From positions 1 to 64,000 of the forward strand of contig CAVRUR010000011.1 of the NCBI GenBank assembly GCA_963724365.1: a stretch of DNA of 64,000 bases, written 5' to 3'. The DNA is from JALORV01 sp963724365 (lineage in GTDB: Bacteria > Pseudomonadota > Gammaproteobacteria > Burkholderiales > Burkholderiaceae_F). Below, piece by piece: positions 50,185 through 59,709 of this stretch (position 1 is its first letter; each line of letters opens with the position of its first letter). Position numbers and translations under genes: made by a program. A model generated the notes under the pieces. That model was not told where the DNA came from. It worked only from the letters and a program-made list of their open reading frames with translations, and made no database searches.

Positions 50185-50586
50185 TCAGCTGCGCAGCGGC
50201 AGGCCTGCCTCGCGCCAGGCCGCGATGCCTCCGCCGAGTACGAACACATCGCTGAACCCCTGGCTGCGAAGCAACGCCGCGGTTCGACCCGCGCTCGTGC
50301 CAGTCGCGCATACCAGCAGCACGGGCTTGTCCTTCTTCAGCTCCGTCAGCCGTGTGCTCATCGCGGCAGCCGGCATGTTGCGCGCGTTCGGCAAGGTCGC
50401 CTTGGAAAAATCCTCGGCACTTCGCAGATCGACGATCTGAGGATTCTTCGAATTGATCAACTGCGTCGCCTGCAGCGTGGACAGCGACGGACCACTGGCC
50501 CGGGCGCGCACAAACGGCCAGACGAGCATCGCGCCACTGACGAATGCCACGGCGATAAGGAGGAGGTTGTCGATGAAGAATTGCAC
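50185..50586 (-). CDS. Membrane-anchored rhodanese-like protein
   Basis: Protein of 133 residues with an N-terminal membrane helix (NLLLIAVAFVSGAMLVWPFV) and one rhodanese domain. The catalytic cysteine is Cys93 in LVCATGTSAGRTA, within a six-residue-type active loop, so it is probably active. The domain begins ATQLINSKNPQIVDLRSAED. Similar proteins (YibN) lie upstream of grxC-secB in E. coli. The sulphur acceptor is unknown. Confidence 0.92.
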   Translation of the reverse strand: MQFFIDNLLLIAVAFVSGAMLVWPFVRARASGPSLSTLQATQLINSKNPQIVDLRSAEDFSKATLPNARNMPAAAMSTRLTELKKDKPVLLVCATGTSAGRTAALLRSQGFSDVFVLGGGIAAWREAGLPLRS

Positions 50587-50866
50587 GGTGCGACCGATGG
50601 GATGAGTGTGGGGACCGTTGCCCCCGGCATTTGCGAGTACGCCCTGCTATTACGCCTTGCTCGTAGGCCAGCTTGCGATGTCAGTGATGCGCCTGTTGTG
50701 CACTTCGCTTCCGTGCCACTGGGCTTGGTTGCGCCCGCATGCACATGGACCGCGCCCCGCGCCGAAGATTGCTGACCTATAGCGCGGCCGCGCCTGCGAA
50801 AAGCGTCGGATTATAGAATAGGTGTCCCGACGAAGCACCGTCCCCGCTTACCTCCTTGCTCTGGTC

Positions 50867-51622
50867 ATGTTCAAGCTCGTGCTGTTGCGCCATGGCGAAA
50901 GCCAGTGGAACCTGGAGAATCGCTTTACCGGCTGGACCGACGTCGATCTGACCGAGAACGGTCGACACGAAGCGCGCGCAGCCGGCGAGTTGCTGCTGCG
51001 CGAGGGCTTCGGGTTCGACATCGCGTACACGTCGGTTCTGCGGCGGGCGATCCGCACACTCTGGATCGGACTGGACGCGATGGATCTGATGTGGCTGCCG
51101 GTCGTTCACAGCTGGCGGCTCAACGAGCGTCACTACGGCGCACTTCAAGGATTGAACAAGTCCGAAACGGCGGCGCGCTTTGGCGAGCAGCAGGTTCTGA
51201 CATGGCGGCGCGCCTATGCCGTTGCTCCGGATCCGCTGACCGCCGAGGACCCGCGTTGGGCTGGGCGCGACCCCCGATACCGGAACCTGGCCCCGACGGA
51301 CATCCCCGCGACCGAATGCCTGCGCGACACTGTCGCGCGCGTCATTCCGTTCTGGAAGGATTCGATTGCGCCGGCCATACAGCGCGGTCGCCGCGTCATC
51401 GTCGTGGCGCACGGTAATTCCCTGCGCGCCCTCATCAAGTACCTCGACAGCATTTCAGACGAAGAGATTGTCGGGCTCAACATCCCGACGGCACGCCCGC
51501 TCGTCTATGAGCTGGATGCGCAACTTCGACCGCTGCGCCGGTATTACCTCGGTGACGCTGACGAGATTGCACGCGCCGCGGCCGCCGTCGCGGCGCAGGG
51601 CCAGGCGCGATCGGGCGCTTGA
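50867..51622 (+). CDS. gpmA: 2,3-bisphosphoglycerate-dependent phosphoglycerate mutase GpmA
   Basis: Glycolytic enzyme that interconverts 3- and 2-phosphoglycerate. The protein has 251 residues. Catalytic His9 lies in LVLLRHGESQWNLENRFTGW, followed by LTENGRHEARAAGELL, LNERHYGALQGLNKSE and the second His in VIVVAHGNSLRALIKYL. The start is ATG 50867. The 280 bases before it hold only promoter-like AT patches (TTATAGAATA at about 50811-50820). Its stop overlaps the envC TTG start in TTGA. Confidence 0.97.
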   Translation: MFKLVLLRHGESQWNLENRFTGWTDVDLTENGRHEARAAGELLLREGFGFDIAYTSVLRRAIRTLWIGLDAMDLMWLPVVHSWRLNERHYGALQGLNKSETAARFGEQQVLTWRRAYAVAPDPLTAEDPRWAGRDPRYRNLAPTDIPATECLRDTVARVIPFWKDSIAPAIQRGRRVIVVAHGNSLRALIKYLDSISDEEIVGLNIPTARPLVYELDAQLRPLRRYYLGDADEIARAAAAVAAQGQARSGA

Positions 51623-53025
51623 GCACACTGCCGGGTCGTCTGCGCGCCTGGCGCCTACTGGCCGGCCTGATGGCCGCGCTCCTAGCCGTGCAGAGCGGTG
51701 CGGTTCAGGCACGTACGCCCGGTAAACCCCCCGGTGAAAGGCGCCCCACCCCTTCGACGACGACCAAACCGGCGCCGAAGTCCCAGGCACCCGCGACGGC
51801 TACACCGCAGCGGCAGCAGGCCCTGCAGCGTGAGCAACGCGAATTGCAGTCGGAACTCGCGAAACTGAAGCGACAACTCGCCGCCAGCGAGGCTTCGCGC
51901 TCCGAGGCCTCGGATGCCCTAGCCGGTTCGGACATCGCCATTTCGAAGGCGAACCGGCGCTTGCGCGAACTGGCGGTCGCGCGTAACCGAGTCGAGCAGC
52001 AGATCGTTGCGCTCGCGGTGCGCGAGCGGGACGTGGCCGCCCGTCAGGACGAACGCCAGAGCCAGCTTGACCAGTTGCTGCGTCGACAGCAGCGCCTGTT
52101 CTTGCGCGATCCCCTGCACTTGCTGCTCGAAGGTGAGACTCCGGGCGACCTGGGCCGTGAACAGCTCTACCTTGGCTACCTCAGCCGCACGACCGAAGCA
52201 AGTGTCAGCCAGCTCCAGACCCGTCGGACGGAACTGACCACCCTTCAGGAGCAATCGCGGGAGAAGAAGGATGAATTGGCGCAGATCGCCGAGGAAGAAA
52301 GCAAAAGCCGGCTGACTCTCGAGGAAGAACGGGCTCGCCGGAAACGCTCTCTCGAGCAGCTATCCAAGCAGATCGCCGGCCAGCAGCAGTCGATCGCCCG
52401 GCTGGAACGCGACGAGCAGCGGCTTGGTGCCGTCATCGATCGGATCTCCAAGGTCTTGGCAGAACAGTCGCGCAAGGAGGCCGAGCGAGTACGCCAGCAG
52501 GCCGAACGCGAGGCGAAGGCGAAGGCCGCGACCCGGAGCGCCGCAGCACCGAAAGGCCCTGAGACGGAACGGCCTGCCGCCCGAACACCTTCCGATCTGC
52601 CTTCATCTGCATCGAACTTCGGTCAACAGAAGGGAAAGCTGCGGCTTCCGGTCGACGGGGCAATTACGGCCCGATTCGGAACTCCCCGTCGCGGCGACGG
52701 GGGCTCAGCGGGTCCTTCCTGGAAAGGCGTTTTCCTGAGGGCTCCCGCAGGAGCCGACGTAAAGGCGGTCGGCGATGGCCAGGTCGTGTTCGCCGACTGG
52801 CTGCGAGGCTTTGGCAACCTCCTTGTGATCGACCACGGCGACGGGTTCTTGTCCATTTATGGCAATAACGAGGCCCTTCTGCGGAACGTTGGCGACCGGG
52901 TCGCTGTCGGAGAGGTGGTCGCGTCCGTCGGGAATACCGGTGGCAACGAGACCCCGGGCCTATACTTCGAACTACGTTTCCAGGGTCGTCCATTTGACCC
53001 TCTAACCTGGGTCACGGCGCGCTAA
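51619..53025 (+). CDS. envC: Murein hydrolase activator EnvC (degenerate LytM)
   Basis: Periplasmic activator of cell-wall amidases at the septum, recruited by FtsEX. The protein has 468 residues, starting at TTG 51619 coupled to gpmA. A signal segment (LLAGLMAALLAVQSGAVQA) is followed by a long coiled coil (about residues 65-300, e.g. QREQRELQSELAKLKRQL and RKRSLEQLSKQIAGQQQS) and a C-terminal LytM domain. In the LytM domain the zinc-binding H-x3-D site is replaced by GPSWKGVFLRAPAG and the second by YGNNEALL, so it is an activator, not an enzyme. FtsE and FtsX are encoded at 31.7-33.3 kb. Confidence 0.93.
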   Translation: MSTLPGRLRAWRLLAGLMAALLAVQSGAVQARTPGKPPGERRPTPSTTTKPAPKSQAPATATPQRQQALQREQRELQSELAKLKRQLAASEASRSEASDALAGSDIAISKANRRLRELAVARNRVEQQIVALAVRERDVAARQDERQSQLDQLLRRQQRLFLRDPLHLLLEGETPGDLGREQLYLGYLSRTTEASVSQLQTRRTELTTLQEQSREKKDELAQIAEEESKSRLTLEEERARRKRSLEQLSKQIAGQQQSIARLERDEQRLGAVIDRISKVLAEQSRKEAERVRQQAEREAKAKAATRSAAAPKGPETERPAARTPSDLPSSASNFGQQKGKLRLPVDGAITARFGTPRRGDGGSAGPSWKGVFLRAPAGADVKAVGDGQVVFADWLRGFGNLLVIDHGDGFLSIYGNNEALLRNVGDRVAVGEVVASVGNTGGNETPGLYFELRFQGRPFDPLTWVTAR

Positions 53026-53079
53026 GGTCCGCTTAAGACCGGCGACATACAGTCGCGATTTCGGCTCCCCGGAGGTGGC

Positions 53080-54528
53080 ATGGCTGGCAGGCTACGCAGT
53101 GTTGGACTGATCAGTACCGGCGCAATCGCCGGCGTACTGGTCAGCCTTGGAATCTCTGCGTACGCGTTTCGCGATACGCGCGGCCAGATCCCGCTCGAAG
53201 AGATCCGCCAGTTCACCGAGGTCTTCGGCGCGGTCAAGCAGAACTACGTCGAGCCGGTCGACGACAAGAAGCTGATGCAGGAAGCGATCTCCGGGATGCT
53301 TTCCGGGCTCGATCCGCATTCCGCCTTTCTGGATGCCGACGCATTCAAGGACATGCAGTCCAGCACGCAAGGTGAGTTCGGCGGGCTGGGCATCGAGGTC
53401 GGTGCCGAGGACGGCATCATCAAGGTCATCGCCCCGATCGATGACACTCCGGCGGCCCGCGCGGGCGTGAAGGCCGGGGATCTCATCATCAAGATCGACG
53501 ACAAGGTCACGCGCGGCATGACGCTGCCCGAGGCCGTGAAGCTGATGCGCGGCAAGCCTCGTACATCGATCACGCTGTCGATTGCGCGCAAGGGCGAGGA
53601 CAAGCCACTCGAGTTCAAGCTGATGCGCGATGTCATCCGGGTTCAGTCGGTGCGTACCAAGATGATCGAGCCGGGCTACGGCTTCGTGCGCATTGCGCAA
53701 TTCCAGGAGCGTACGGTCGACGATCTCGTCAAGCAGATCAACGAGTTGTACAAGCAGGCCCCGCTCAAGGGCCTGGTGCTCGACCTGCGCAACGACCCCG
53801 GCGGACTGCTGCATTCGGCGGTCGGCGTCTCGGCCGCCTTCCTGCCCCAGCGCGCGCTGGTCGTATCCACCGACGGCCGCAACGACGACGCGCGGCGCCG
53901 CTTCGTGGCGTCACCCGAAGACTATTTGCGCGGTCGCGGCGAGGATGTGCTGCAAAAACTCCCGACCCAGATCAAGAGCGTTCCGATGATCGTGCTCGTC
54001 AATGGCGCCTCGGCGTCGGCGTCGGAAATCGTGGCCGGAGCGCTGCAGGATCACAAACGCGCAACCGTCATCGGCACGCAGACCTTCGGCAAGGGTTCGG
54101 TCCAGACCATCATTCCGCTGCGCCTCGAAGGCGAGGGTCCGGCGGCGATCAAACTGACGACGGCGCGCTATTTCACGCCGAGCGGACGTTCGATCCAGGC
54201 AAAGGGCATCGTTCCCGACCTCGCCGTCGAAGACACGCCCGAGGGCAATTTCTCCGGATTCAACGTGCGCGAAGCCGACCTGATGCGGCATCTGGAGACC
54301 AACAAGGCCGACGACGCAGCAAAGCGCACGGCCACACCTGCCGGTGCCGCCGCACAGCCCGCCCCGCCTGCAGAGACGGCTCCCGCTGGCAAGGTGGCCC
54401 CGACGCGCCGCTACGAATTCGGCAGCAGCGACGACTTCCAGCTGCAGCAGGCCATGAATCATCTGAAGGGCAAACCCGTCGACGTGGCCAAGCCCAAGGC
54501 AGAGAACGTGGCAAAGGCACCGCGCTAG
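53080..54528 (+). CDS. ctpA: C-terminal processing peptidase CtpA (S41 family)
   Basis: Periplasmic serine protease with a PDZ domain, 482 residues. A strong GGAGG lies five bases before ATG 53080. The N-terminal helix is VGLISTGAIAGVLVSLGISA. The PDZ domain spans about residues 95-190 (GEFGGLGIEVGAEDGIIKVI). The catalytic Ser lies in SASAS (311-315) with the Lys at 338 in TFGKGSVQ, 25 residues apart as in other CtpA enzymes. The C-terminal part is Ala/Pro rich. It follows envC by 54 bases, a common envC-ctpA pair, and is followed by a terminator. Confidence 0.95.
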   Translation: MAGRLRSVGLISTGAIAGVLVSLGISAYAFRDTRGQIPLEEIRQFTEVFGAVKQNYVEPVDDKKLMQEAISGMLSGLDPHSAFLDADAFKDMQSSTQGEFGGLGIEVGAEDGIIKVIAPIDDTPAARAGVKAGDLIIKIDDKVTRGMTLPEAVKLMRGKPRTSITLSIARKGEDKPLEFKLMRDVIRVQSVRTKMIEPGYGFVRIAQFQERTVDDLVKQINELYKQAPLKGLVLDLRNDPGGLLHSAVGVSAAFLPQRALVVSTDGRNDDARRRFVASPEDYLRGRGEDVLQKLPTQIKSVPMIVLVNGASASASEIVAGALQDHKRATVIGTQTFGKGSVQTIIPLRLEGEGPAAIKLTTARYFTPSGRSIQAKGIVPDLAVEDTPEGNFSGFNVREADLMRHLETNKADDAAKRTATPAGAAAQPAPPAETAPAGKVAPTRRYEFGSSDDFQLQQAMNHLKGKPVDVAKPKAENVAKAPR

Positions 54529-54544
54529 GATTCGCGCTTGCGAC

Positions 54545-54570
54545 AAACGGGCCGCAATGCGGCCCGTTTT
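54545..54570 (+). terminator. Rho-independent terminator after ctpA
   Basis: AAACGGGCCGC, loop AAT, GCGGCCCGTTT, then one further T. An eleven-pair stem beginning 17 bases after the ctpA stop; the moeB-like GTG starts 16 bases after it. Confidence 0.85.
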
Positions 54571-54586
54571 CATTTGAGCCAGACCC

Positions 54587-55333
54587 GTGAACGACGAGCA
54601 GCTGCTGCGCTATTCGCGGCACATCCTTCTCAATGAAGTCGGCGTAGAGGGCCAGGACCGCCTGCACGCCGCTCATGCGCTCGTCATCGGAGCGGGCGGC
54701 CTGGGATCACCGGCCGCGCTCTACCTCGCATCCGCCGGGATCGGCACGCTGACTCTCGTCGACGGCGATCGGGTCGACCTGACCAATCTGCAGCGTCAGA
54801 TCCTTCACACGAGCGCGCGTATCGGCATGTCGAAGGCCGAGTCGGGCCGGTTGGCACTGACTGCCATCAATCCAGAAGTGAACCTCGTTCCCGTCGAGCA
54901 GCACGTCGATACCGACCGACTTCAGGACCTGGTCGCACACGCGACCGTGGTACTCGACTGCTCGGACAACTTCGCGACTCGTCATGCCGTCAACCGGTGC
55001 TGCGTGATGCACCGTCGCCCCCTGGTCTCGGGCGCCGCCATCCGCTTCGACGGACAGGTCGCCTCCTTTGATGTGCGCGATGACGCGTCGCCCTGCTACG
55101 CGTGCCTGTTTCCACCGGGCGATGGCGAAGACGAGTTGTGCTCCATCATGGGCGTATTCGCGCCGCTGACCGGCATCATCGGGTCGGTCCAGGCTGCCGA
55201 AGCGCTGAAGCTTGCGGCCGGGATCGGCGCGTCGCTCGTGGGCCGGCTGCTGATGCTCGACGCGTTGTCGATGCAGTGGCACTCGGTACGCGTGCCGCGG
55301 GACCCGGACTGCCCAGTTTGCGCCCGTCGCTGA
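54587..55333 (+). CDS. moeB: Molybdopterin-synthase/ThiS adenylyltransferase, MoeB/ThiF family
   Basis: E1-like enzyme that adenylates the C-terminus of a ubiquitin-like sulphur carrier (MoaD or ThiS). The protein has 248 residues from GTG 54587. The N-terminus LRYSRHILLNEVGVEGQDRL leads into the nucleotide site VIGAGGLGSPAALYLASAGI. DRVDLTNLQRQILHT is the adenylation loop. Zinc ligands are CYAC and CPVC, and a conserved Cys in ELCSIMGVFAPLTGIIGS corresponds to the catalytic position. No rhodanese domain is attached. MoeB or ThiF cannot be decided from sequence alone; the symbol is tentative. Confidence 0.88.
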   Translation: MNDEQLLRYSRHILLNEVGVEGQDRLHAAHALVIGAGGLGSPAALYLASAGIGTLTLVDGDRVDLTNLQRQILHTSARIGMSKAESGRLALTAINPEVNLVPVEQHVDTDRLQDLVAHATVVLDCSDNFATRHAVNRCCVMHRRPLVSGAAIRFDGQVASFDVRDDASPCYACLFPPGDGEDELCSIMGVFAPLTGIIGSVQAAEALKLAAGIGASLVGRLLMLDALSMQWHSVRVPRDPDCPVCARR

Positions 55334-55337
55334 CGCC

Positions 55338-56219
55338 ATGTCGGGACGGCACGTGGCGCTGCTGGTCCTGCTCGCGGCCATCTGGGGTGGCGCATTTTCG
55401 CTGATCCGCAATGCGGTTCCGGCGCTGGGTCCGATCGGACTGTCGGCGATCCGTCTCGTCGTGGCGGCCGTCCTGATGCTGGGCTACCTGCGGGCAACCG
55501 ATGGCCGCGTGCACTGGCGGCGTGACTGGCGGGCGATCGCCGTCGTCGGCATTTTCGGTGCGGCTCTGCCGTTTCCGCTGTTCTCTTTTGGCGCCACGCG
55601 GTTGTCGGCGGGGGTGCTCGCGATCATCAACGCGACGGTGCCACTGTGGGGCGCGGTGATCGCGCGCCTCTGGCTCGGCGACCGGATGTCGCCCATCGCC
55701 ATGCTCGGAATCGTCCTCGGCATCGGCGGAGTTGCCGCGCTGATGGGAGGAGGCTCGGTACCCGCGGACACGCCGAGCCGCTTGGCGTTCGCGGCGGGTC
55801 TGGGCGCATCGCTTTGTTTCGCGCTGGCCGGTGTGGCCACCAAGGCACTGGGTGGCGGTGTTCCCGCAGCCGCGCTCGGAACCGGCGTGCTGGTCGTCGG
55901 TGCGGCCTTCAACGTGCCGTTGGCCCTCGTCTTCCCGCCGAACGAGGTCACCGTTTTTGCGCTCGTCAACGCGGTTGCGCTGGCGGTGCTCGCCTCGGCG
56001 CTGGCCACCGCGCTCTATCTGCGGCTCATCCAGGAAATCGGGCCCACCCGCTCGATGACCGTGACGTTTCTCATTCCTGTCTGGGGAATCTTCTGGAGTG
56101 CCCTGCTGCTCGGCGAGCCAATCACCGCGGCGATGATCGCAGCCTGTGCAGTGATCCTGGCCGGCACCGCGCTGGTTGTCGTCGGCCAGCGCGCGGTTGT
56201 GACGTCGGCCGAAGTCTAG
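55338..56219 (+). CDS. EamA (DMT) family transporter
   Basis: Drug/metabolite transporter-type membrane protein, 293 residues, with two EamA repeats of five helices. It begins VALLVLLAAIWGGAFSLIRN; the second half reads GASLCFALAGVATKALGGGV and TFLIPVWGIFWSALLLGEPI, the conserved end of each repeat. The substrate cannot be inferred. It starts four bases after the moeB-like gene and its last four bases overlap the convergent slmA gene. Confidence 0.9.
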   Translation: MSGRHVALLVLLAAIWGGAFSLIRNAVPALGPIGLSAIRLVVAAVLMLGYLRATDGRVHWRRDWRAIAVVGIFGAALPFPLFSFGATRLSAGVLAIINATVPLWGAVIARLWLGDRMSPIAMLGIVLGIGGVAALMGGGSVPADTPSRLAFAAGLGASLCFALAGVATKALGGGVPAAALGTGVLVVGAAFNVPLALVFPPNEVTVFALVNAVALAVLASALATALYLRLIQEIGPTRSMTVTFLIPVWGIFWSALLLGEPITAAMIAACAVILAGTALVVVGQRAVVTSAEV

Positions 56220-56815
56220 GCGACCAGGATCGGCAACTGCGCTTCCAGCGCGTCGCCCGGGAACTTGCGGAAACCGCTCTTCGCAAAGCGGTGCCAGCGG
56301 CCGATCACGAAGGCGACGACCAGGCCGGCACGCGCGCTTGCGTCGACGTTTTCCGCCACTTCGCGTTCGGTCGCGGCGACACGAAAACTCTGCTTCAGCG
56401 ACGCTTCAACGCGCTCGATCAGCTGGTTCATGCGTTCCTGCAGTCGCTCGTTCTCGTTGACCAGGGCATCGCCGATCAGCACGCGCGTCATGCCCTTGTT
56501 GGTCTGAGCAAACTCCAGCAGCATCGCAACGATGGAGCGCACCTGCTTGAGACCCGACGTCTCGCGCGCGCTGATCTCATTGATGAGGCCGAAGATGGTC
56601 GTCTCGATGAACTCGATCAGACCTTCGAACATCTGCGCCTTGCTGGCGAAGTGGCGATAAAGTGCCGCCTCGGACACCCCGAGGCGCGCCGCGAGTGCGG
56701 CGGTGGTGACCTTCTCACCCTTGGGGTCCTCGAGCATGGTCGCAAGCGTCTGCAGGATCTGCAGCTTGCGCGCCCCGGGCTTGCGCGGACCGGTAATCGG
56801 ACTGGCGGACTCCAT
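56216..56815 (-). CDS. slmA: Nucleoid occlusion factor SlmA (TetR family)
   Basis: DNA-bound inhibitor of FtsZ assembly over the nucleoid, 199 residues. The TetR-type helix-turn-helix is VTTAALAARLGVSEAALYRH. The C-terminal domain phrases are FIETTIFGLINEISARETSG, RSIVAMLLEFAQTNKGMTRV and IGDALVNENERLQERMNQLI, which follow SlmA closely. Position near argB supports SlmA over other TetR proteins. It is read separately from sppA, with 167 bases between. Confidence 0.93.
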   Translation of the reverse strand: MESASPITGPRKPGARKLQILQTLATMLEDPKGEKVTTAALAARLGVSEAALYRHFASKAQMFEGLIEFIETTIFGLINEISARETSGLKQVRSIVAMLLEFAQTNKGMTRVLIGDALVNENERLQERMNQLIERVEASLKQSFRVAATEREVAENVDASARAGLVVAFVIGRWHRFAKSGFRKFPGDALEAQLPILVA

Positions 56816-56982
56816 GGCAGCGGGGAGCGAGTGTGGGAGAACGAGTCGCTTCCGGGGAATGCCCCCAGACGTGAAGACATACTATCCCAGAAACCCGCAG
56901 CCGCGAACCATCTTCCGGACTACCGGTAGCTTCTCAGCGCCTCGAATTGCGGCCGCGGCAGGCGCCTTACCGCGCGATCAGA

Positions 56983-58836
56983 TCAGCGGACCTCGCAAAA
57001 GCAGTACGACAGCGCCCTCATCGGCTGGTCCTTCGCTTCCAGCAGGAGGCGGAGCTCCCGCGGGGCGCGAGGGGCCAGCGTGCCGGTCAACGCACGGGCC
57101 AGTGTGTCCCACCCCAAGTCATCGCGCAGCGTCGCGCTGATCTGGCCGAAGAACAGCGCCAGATAGCGGTCCAGCCCACGTGGCTCGTGTTCGAGGTACT
57201 CGACGCGGAAACTCTCCCCCAGGCCGGCGCGGCGCGCCGCCGACTTGACCGCCAGATCGAGCCCTCCGACCGAGTCGACCAGTCCACGTTCCCTGGCCTG
57301 CGCGCCGGACCAGACCCGTCCCTGCGCGACCTCGTTGATCTTCTCCGGGGTCGACTTGCGACTGGTTGCGACGACGTCGAGGAACTCGCTGTACGTGTGT
57401 CCGATCCCGGCCTCAATCACCTGCGCCAGGCGCTTGTCGAGCGGGCGCGTCAGGTCGGTCGACTCTGCGATCCATGTGGTGGCAGCACCCGCCGTGTGGA
57501 CGCCGACCTTCTCCATCGTGCCGGTGAAGTTCGGGATCAGCGCAAACACGCCGATCGACCCGGTGATCGTCGCGGCATCGGCGACGACCTCGTCGCCACC
57601 CATCGCGATCCAGTAGCCGCCGGACGCGGCCACGTCCCCCATCGACACGACGACCGGCTTGCCGGCCTTGCGGGTGAGTTCGAGTTGCTCGCGGATCAGT
57701 TCCGACGCGGATGCACTGCCCCCCGGCGAGTCGATGCGCACGACCAGCGCCTTGATGTCGTCGTCCTGGCGGGCACGTTGGATCAGTTCCGACGCGGCGC
57801 GCGCGCCAATCGTGCCCTTGCGAGCATCACCGTCGACGATCTCGCCCTGGGCAACGACCACGCCGATGGCAGCACCGGTCTGCGGCGTGTCCACGTAACG
57901 CAGGTAGGAATACATCGAGATCTGGCGGAACGTTTCGTTGTCGTCGCGGCTGCGCGGGGCGCCGCGCTCGAGCATCAGTGCTCGAAACTCGTCGCGGCGC
58001 TTCAGGCCGTCGACCAGTTTTTCCTGCAGCGCGAGTTGTGCGATGTCGCCATGGGTCGTAAGCAACCGTTGTGGCAGATCGTTAATGGCTGCCATGACGC
58101 TGCCCGCCTTGAGCTTGCGCAGGCGCTCGACGTCTGCAAGCCAGGTCGACCACAGGCCGTTGAGCAGGAACGCTTCGGCCTCCTGCGCTTCGGGTGTCGG
58201 TCCGGTGCGCGTGAACGGCTCGCCAAAGCTCTTGTACCGCCCCGCCTGAAAGGTATTCACCTTCACGCCCAGCTTGTCGAGCAGGTCCTTGTAATAGCCC
58301 CGCGCCCCGCCGATTCCACGGATCAGCAGTGCGCCGGACGGATGGAGGAAGACCTCGTCGGCGTGCGCGGCCAGGAAGTACTGTCCCTGCGTGTAGGACT
58401 CCGACCACGCCACGACCGGCTTGCCGGCACCGCGCACGCGTTCGACCGCTGCACCCAGTTCGCGCAGCGTCGCCAGCCCCGCGCTGCCCATGTCGTCGAG
58501 CACGAGCACGACGCGCGTGATTTGCGGGTCGCGCGCTGCGCCATCCAGCGCGGCCAGTATGTCGCGGACCCGTGTCTCGAAACGGTCGCGTCCCAGCGCC
58601 TCGGCGATCGCCGCTTCCTGCGCGCCGACCGTGTACTCCTCGACCACATCGCCCTGGATATTGAGGACCAGGGCAGTGTCAGGCGAGAGCCGCGGCGGCT
58701 TGTCCGACGCCAGCCAGACGAACAGCACCAGTCCGACGATCAGCAGGAACAGCAGGTTGACGACGAAACGACGCGAGAAGTCGACTGCTGCCCACAGGCC
58801 ACCGAAAAATCTGCGTATTAGTCCGGGCCGTGCCAT
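56983..58836 (-). CDS. sppA: Signal peptide peptidase SppA, 67K type
   Basis: Membrane protease that degrades leftover signal peptides. The protein has 617 residues, the long form with two tandem domains. The anchor is FVVNLLFLLIVGLVLFVWLA. The catalytic Lys202 is in FQAGRYKSFGEPFTR in the first half and Ser405 in GDVAASGGYWIAM in the second, matching the E. coli Ser-Lys dyad split across domains. Also RIDSPGGSASASELIREQLE. The C-terminus ends at 56983, beyond slmA's promoter region. Long plus-strand readings across it are shadows. Confidence 0.95.
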   Translation of the reverse strand: MARPGLIRRFFGGLWAAVDFSRRFVVNLLFLLIVGLVLFVWLASDKPPRLSPDTALVLNIQGDVVEEYTVGAQEAAIAEALGRDRFETRVRDILAALDGAARDPQITRVVLVLDDMGSAGLATLRELGAAVERVRGAGKPVVAWSESYTQGQYFLAAHADEVFLHPSGALLIRGIGGARGYYKDLLDKLGVKVNTFQAGRYKSFGEPFTRTGPTPEAQEAEAFLLNGLWSTWLADVERLRKLKAGSVMAAINDLPQRLLTTHGDIAQLALQEKLVDGLKRRDEFRALMLERGAPRSRDDNETFRQISMYSYLRYVDTPQTGAAIGVVVAQGEIVDGDARKGTIGARAASELIQRARQDDDIKALVVRIDSPGGSASASELIREQLELTRKAGKPVVVSMGDVAASGGYWIAMGGDEVVADAATITGSIGVFALIPNFTGTMEKVGVHTAGAATTWIAESTDLTRPLDKRLAQVIEAGIGHTYSEFLDVVATSRKSTPEKINEVAQGRVWSGAQARERGLVDSVGGLDLAVKSAARRAGLGESFRVEYLEHEPRGLDRYLALFFGQISATLRDDLGWDTLARALTGTLAPRAPRELRLLLEAKDQPMRALSYCFCEVR

Positions 58837-58903
58837 ACGGGCTCCACGTGCAATGTTGGGGAAGGGACGCGGAGCTTACCGAATCATTGCGCGGCGCCCG
58901 GGG

Positions 58904-59611
58904 TCAGCGCGGAAACCGCCGCGCCAGTTCGTGCAGCGACGAGATGCGCAGGCCGACAGCGCCACCCGGCGACCTGCGCGCCGGTGAGGTGCCGTGGCGC
59001 GTGATCAGGACGGTCTTCATGCCGAGCGACCGGGCCGCCTTCAGGTTCAATACGGAGTCCTCGACCAGTACCGCGGCAGATGGCCTGATGCGCTCGCGCG
59101 CCAGCATCGAGCGCAGCATCAGCCGGGACGGCTTCGGCCGGTACGTGCCGTGCACGCGCATGCGTTCGATCGAGTAGCGCGTGCCGAACTGACGGTGCAG
59201 GGACAGCTCGCGCAGGACGGATCCTGCATAGGCCAGCGGCGCATTCGTCAACAGCAGCTTGCGACCGGGAAGCCGCGCAAAGAGCCTCCCCAGCCCGCGC
59301 TCGGCACGCAGCAGTTCGGCCACATCGAAGTCATGCGTCTCGCGCAGGAAGTGGTGCGGATCGATGCCGTGGTGCCGCACCAGCCCGAGCAGCGTGGCGC
59401 CGTAGCGTCGCCAATAGAGCGTGCGCAGCCGATTGGCCTCACTTCGCTCCACCCCGAGCTCTCTCTCGACGTAGTCGGTCATGCGGCGATCGATCGCGCC
59501 GAAGATCGCGTGCGAGGCATCGTGCAGCGTGTTGTCGAGATCGAACAGCCACACCGGCGCTGCTCGGCGCGCGGCCGCCGCGGCGCGTGGAACCCGCCCA
59601 CTCGTCCTCAT
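58904..59611 (-). CDS. HAD-superfamily pyrimidine 5'-nucleotidase-like hydrolase
   Basis: HAD phosphatase of about 235 residues from ATG 59611. The nucleophile motif is WLFDLDNTLHDASHAIF. The phrases YWRRYGATLLGLVRHHGIDP and LLLTNAPLAYAGSVL, then AAVLVEDSVLNLKAARSLGM, identify the SDT1/pyrimidine 5'-nucleotidase subgroup. Earlier in-frame ATGs (59665, 59692) add residues without homology. Such a gene between sppA or slmA and argB is standard in Burkholderiales. Substrate inferred from the subgroup. Confidence 0.88.
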   Translation of the reverse strand: MRTSGRVPRAAAAARRAAPVWLFDLDNTLHDASHAIFGAIDRRMTDYVERELGVERSEANRLRTLYWRRYGATLLGLVRHHGIDPHHFLRETHDFDVAELLRAERGLGRLFARLPGRKLLLTNAPLAYAGSVLRELSLHRQFGTRYSIERMRVHGTYRPKPSRLMLRSMLARERIRPSAAVLVEDSVLNLKAARSLGMKTVLITRHGTSPARRSPGGAVGLRISSLHELARRFPR

Positions 59612-59709
59612 GCCCCGCACCGCAGCCGGTGCTGGTACGCCGTGACGGAGGGTGCTCAAACTCATGCGCAACGCGAGCCTGCGCGTCGGCACGATTGGCG
59701 TGGCATCAC

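Noticed and set aside
56947..58821. A 624-codon plus-strand open frame opposite sppA.
   Set aside because: Antisense shadow of sppA, Arg/Asp/His-rich composition, no recognisable domain.
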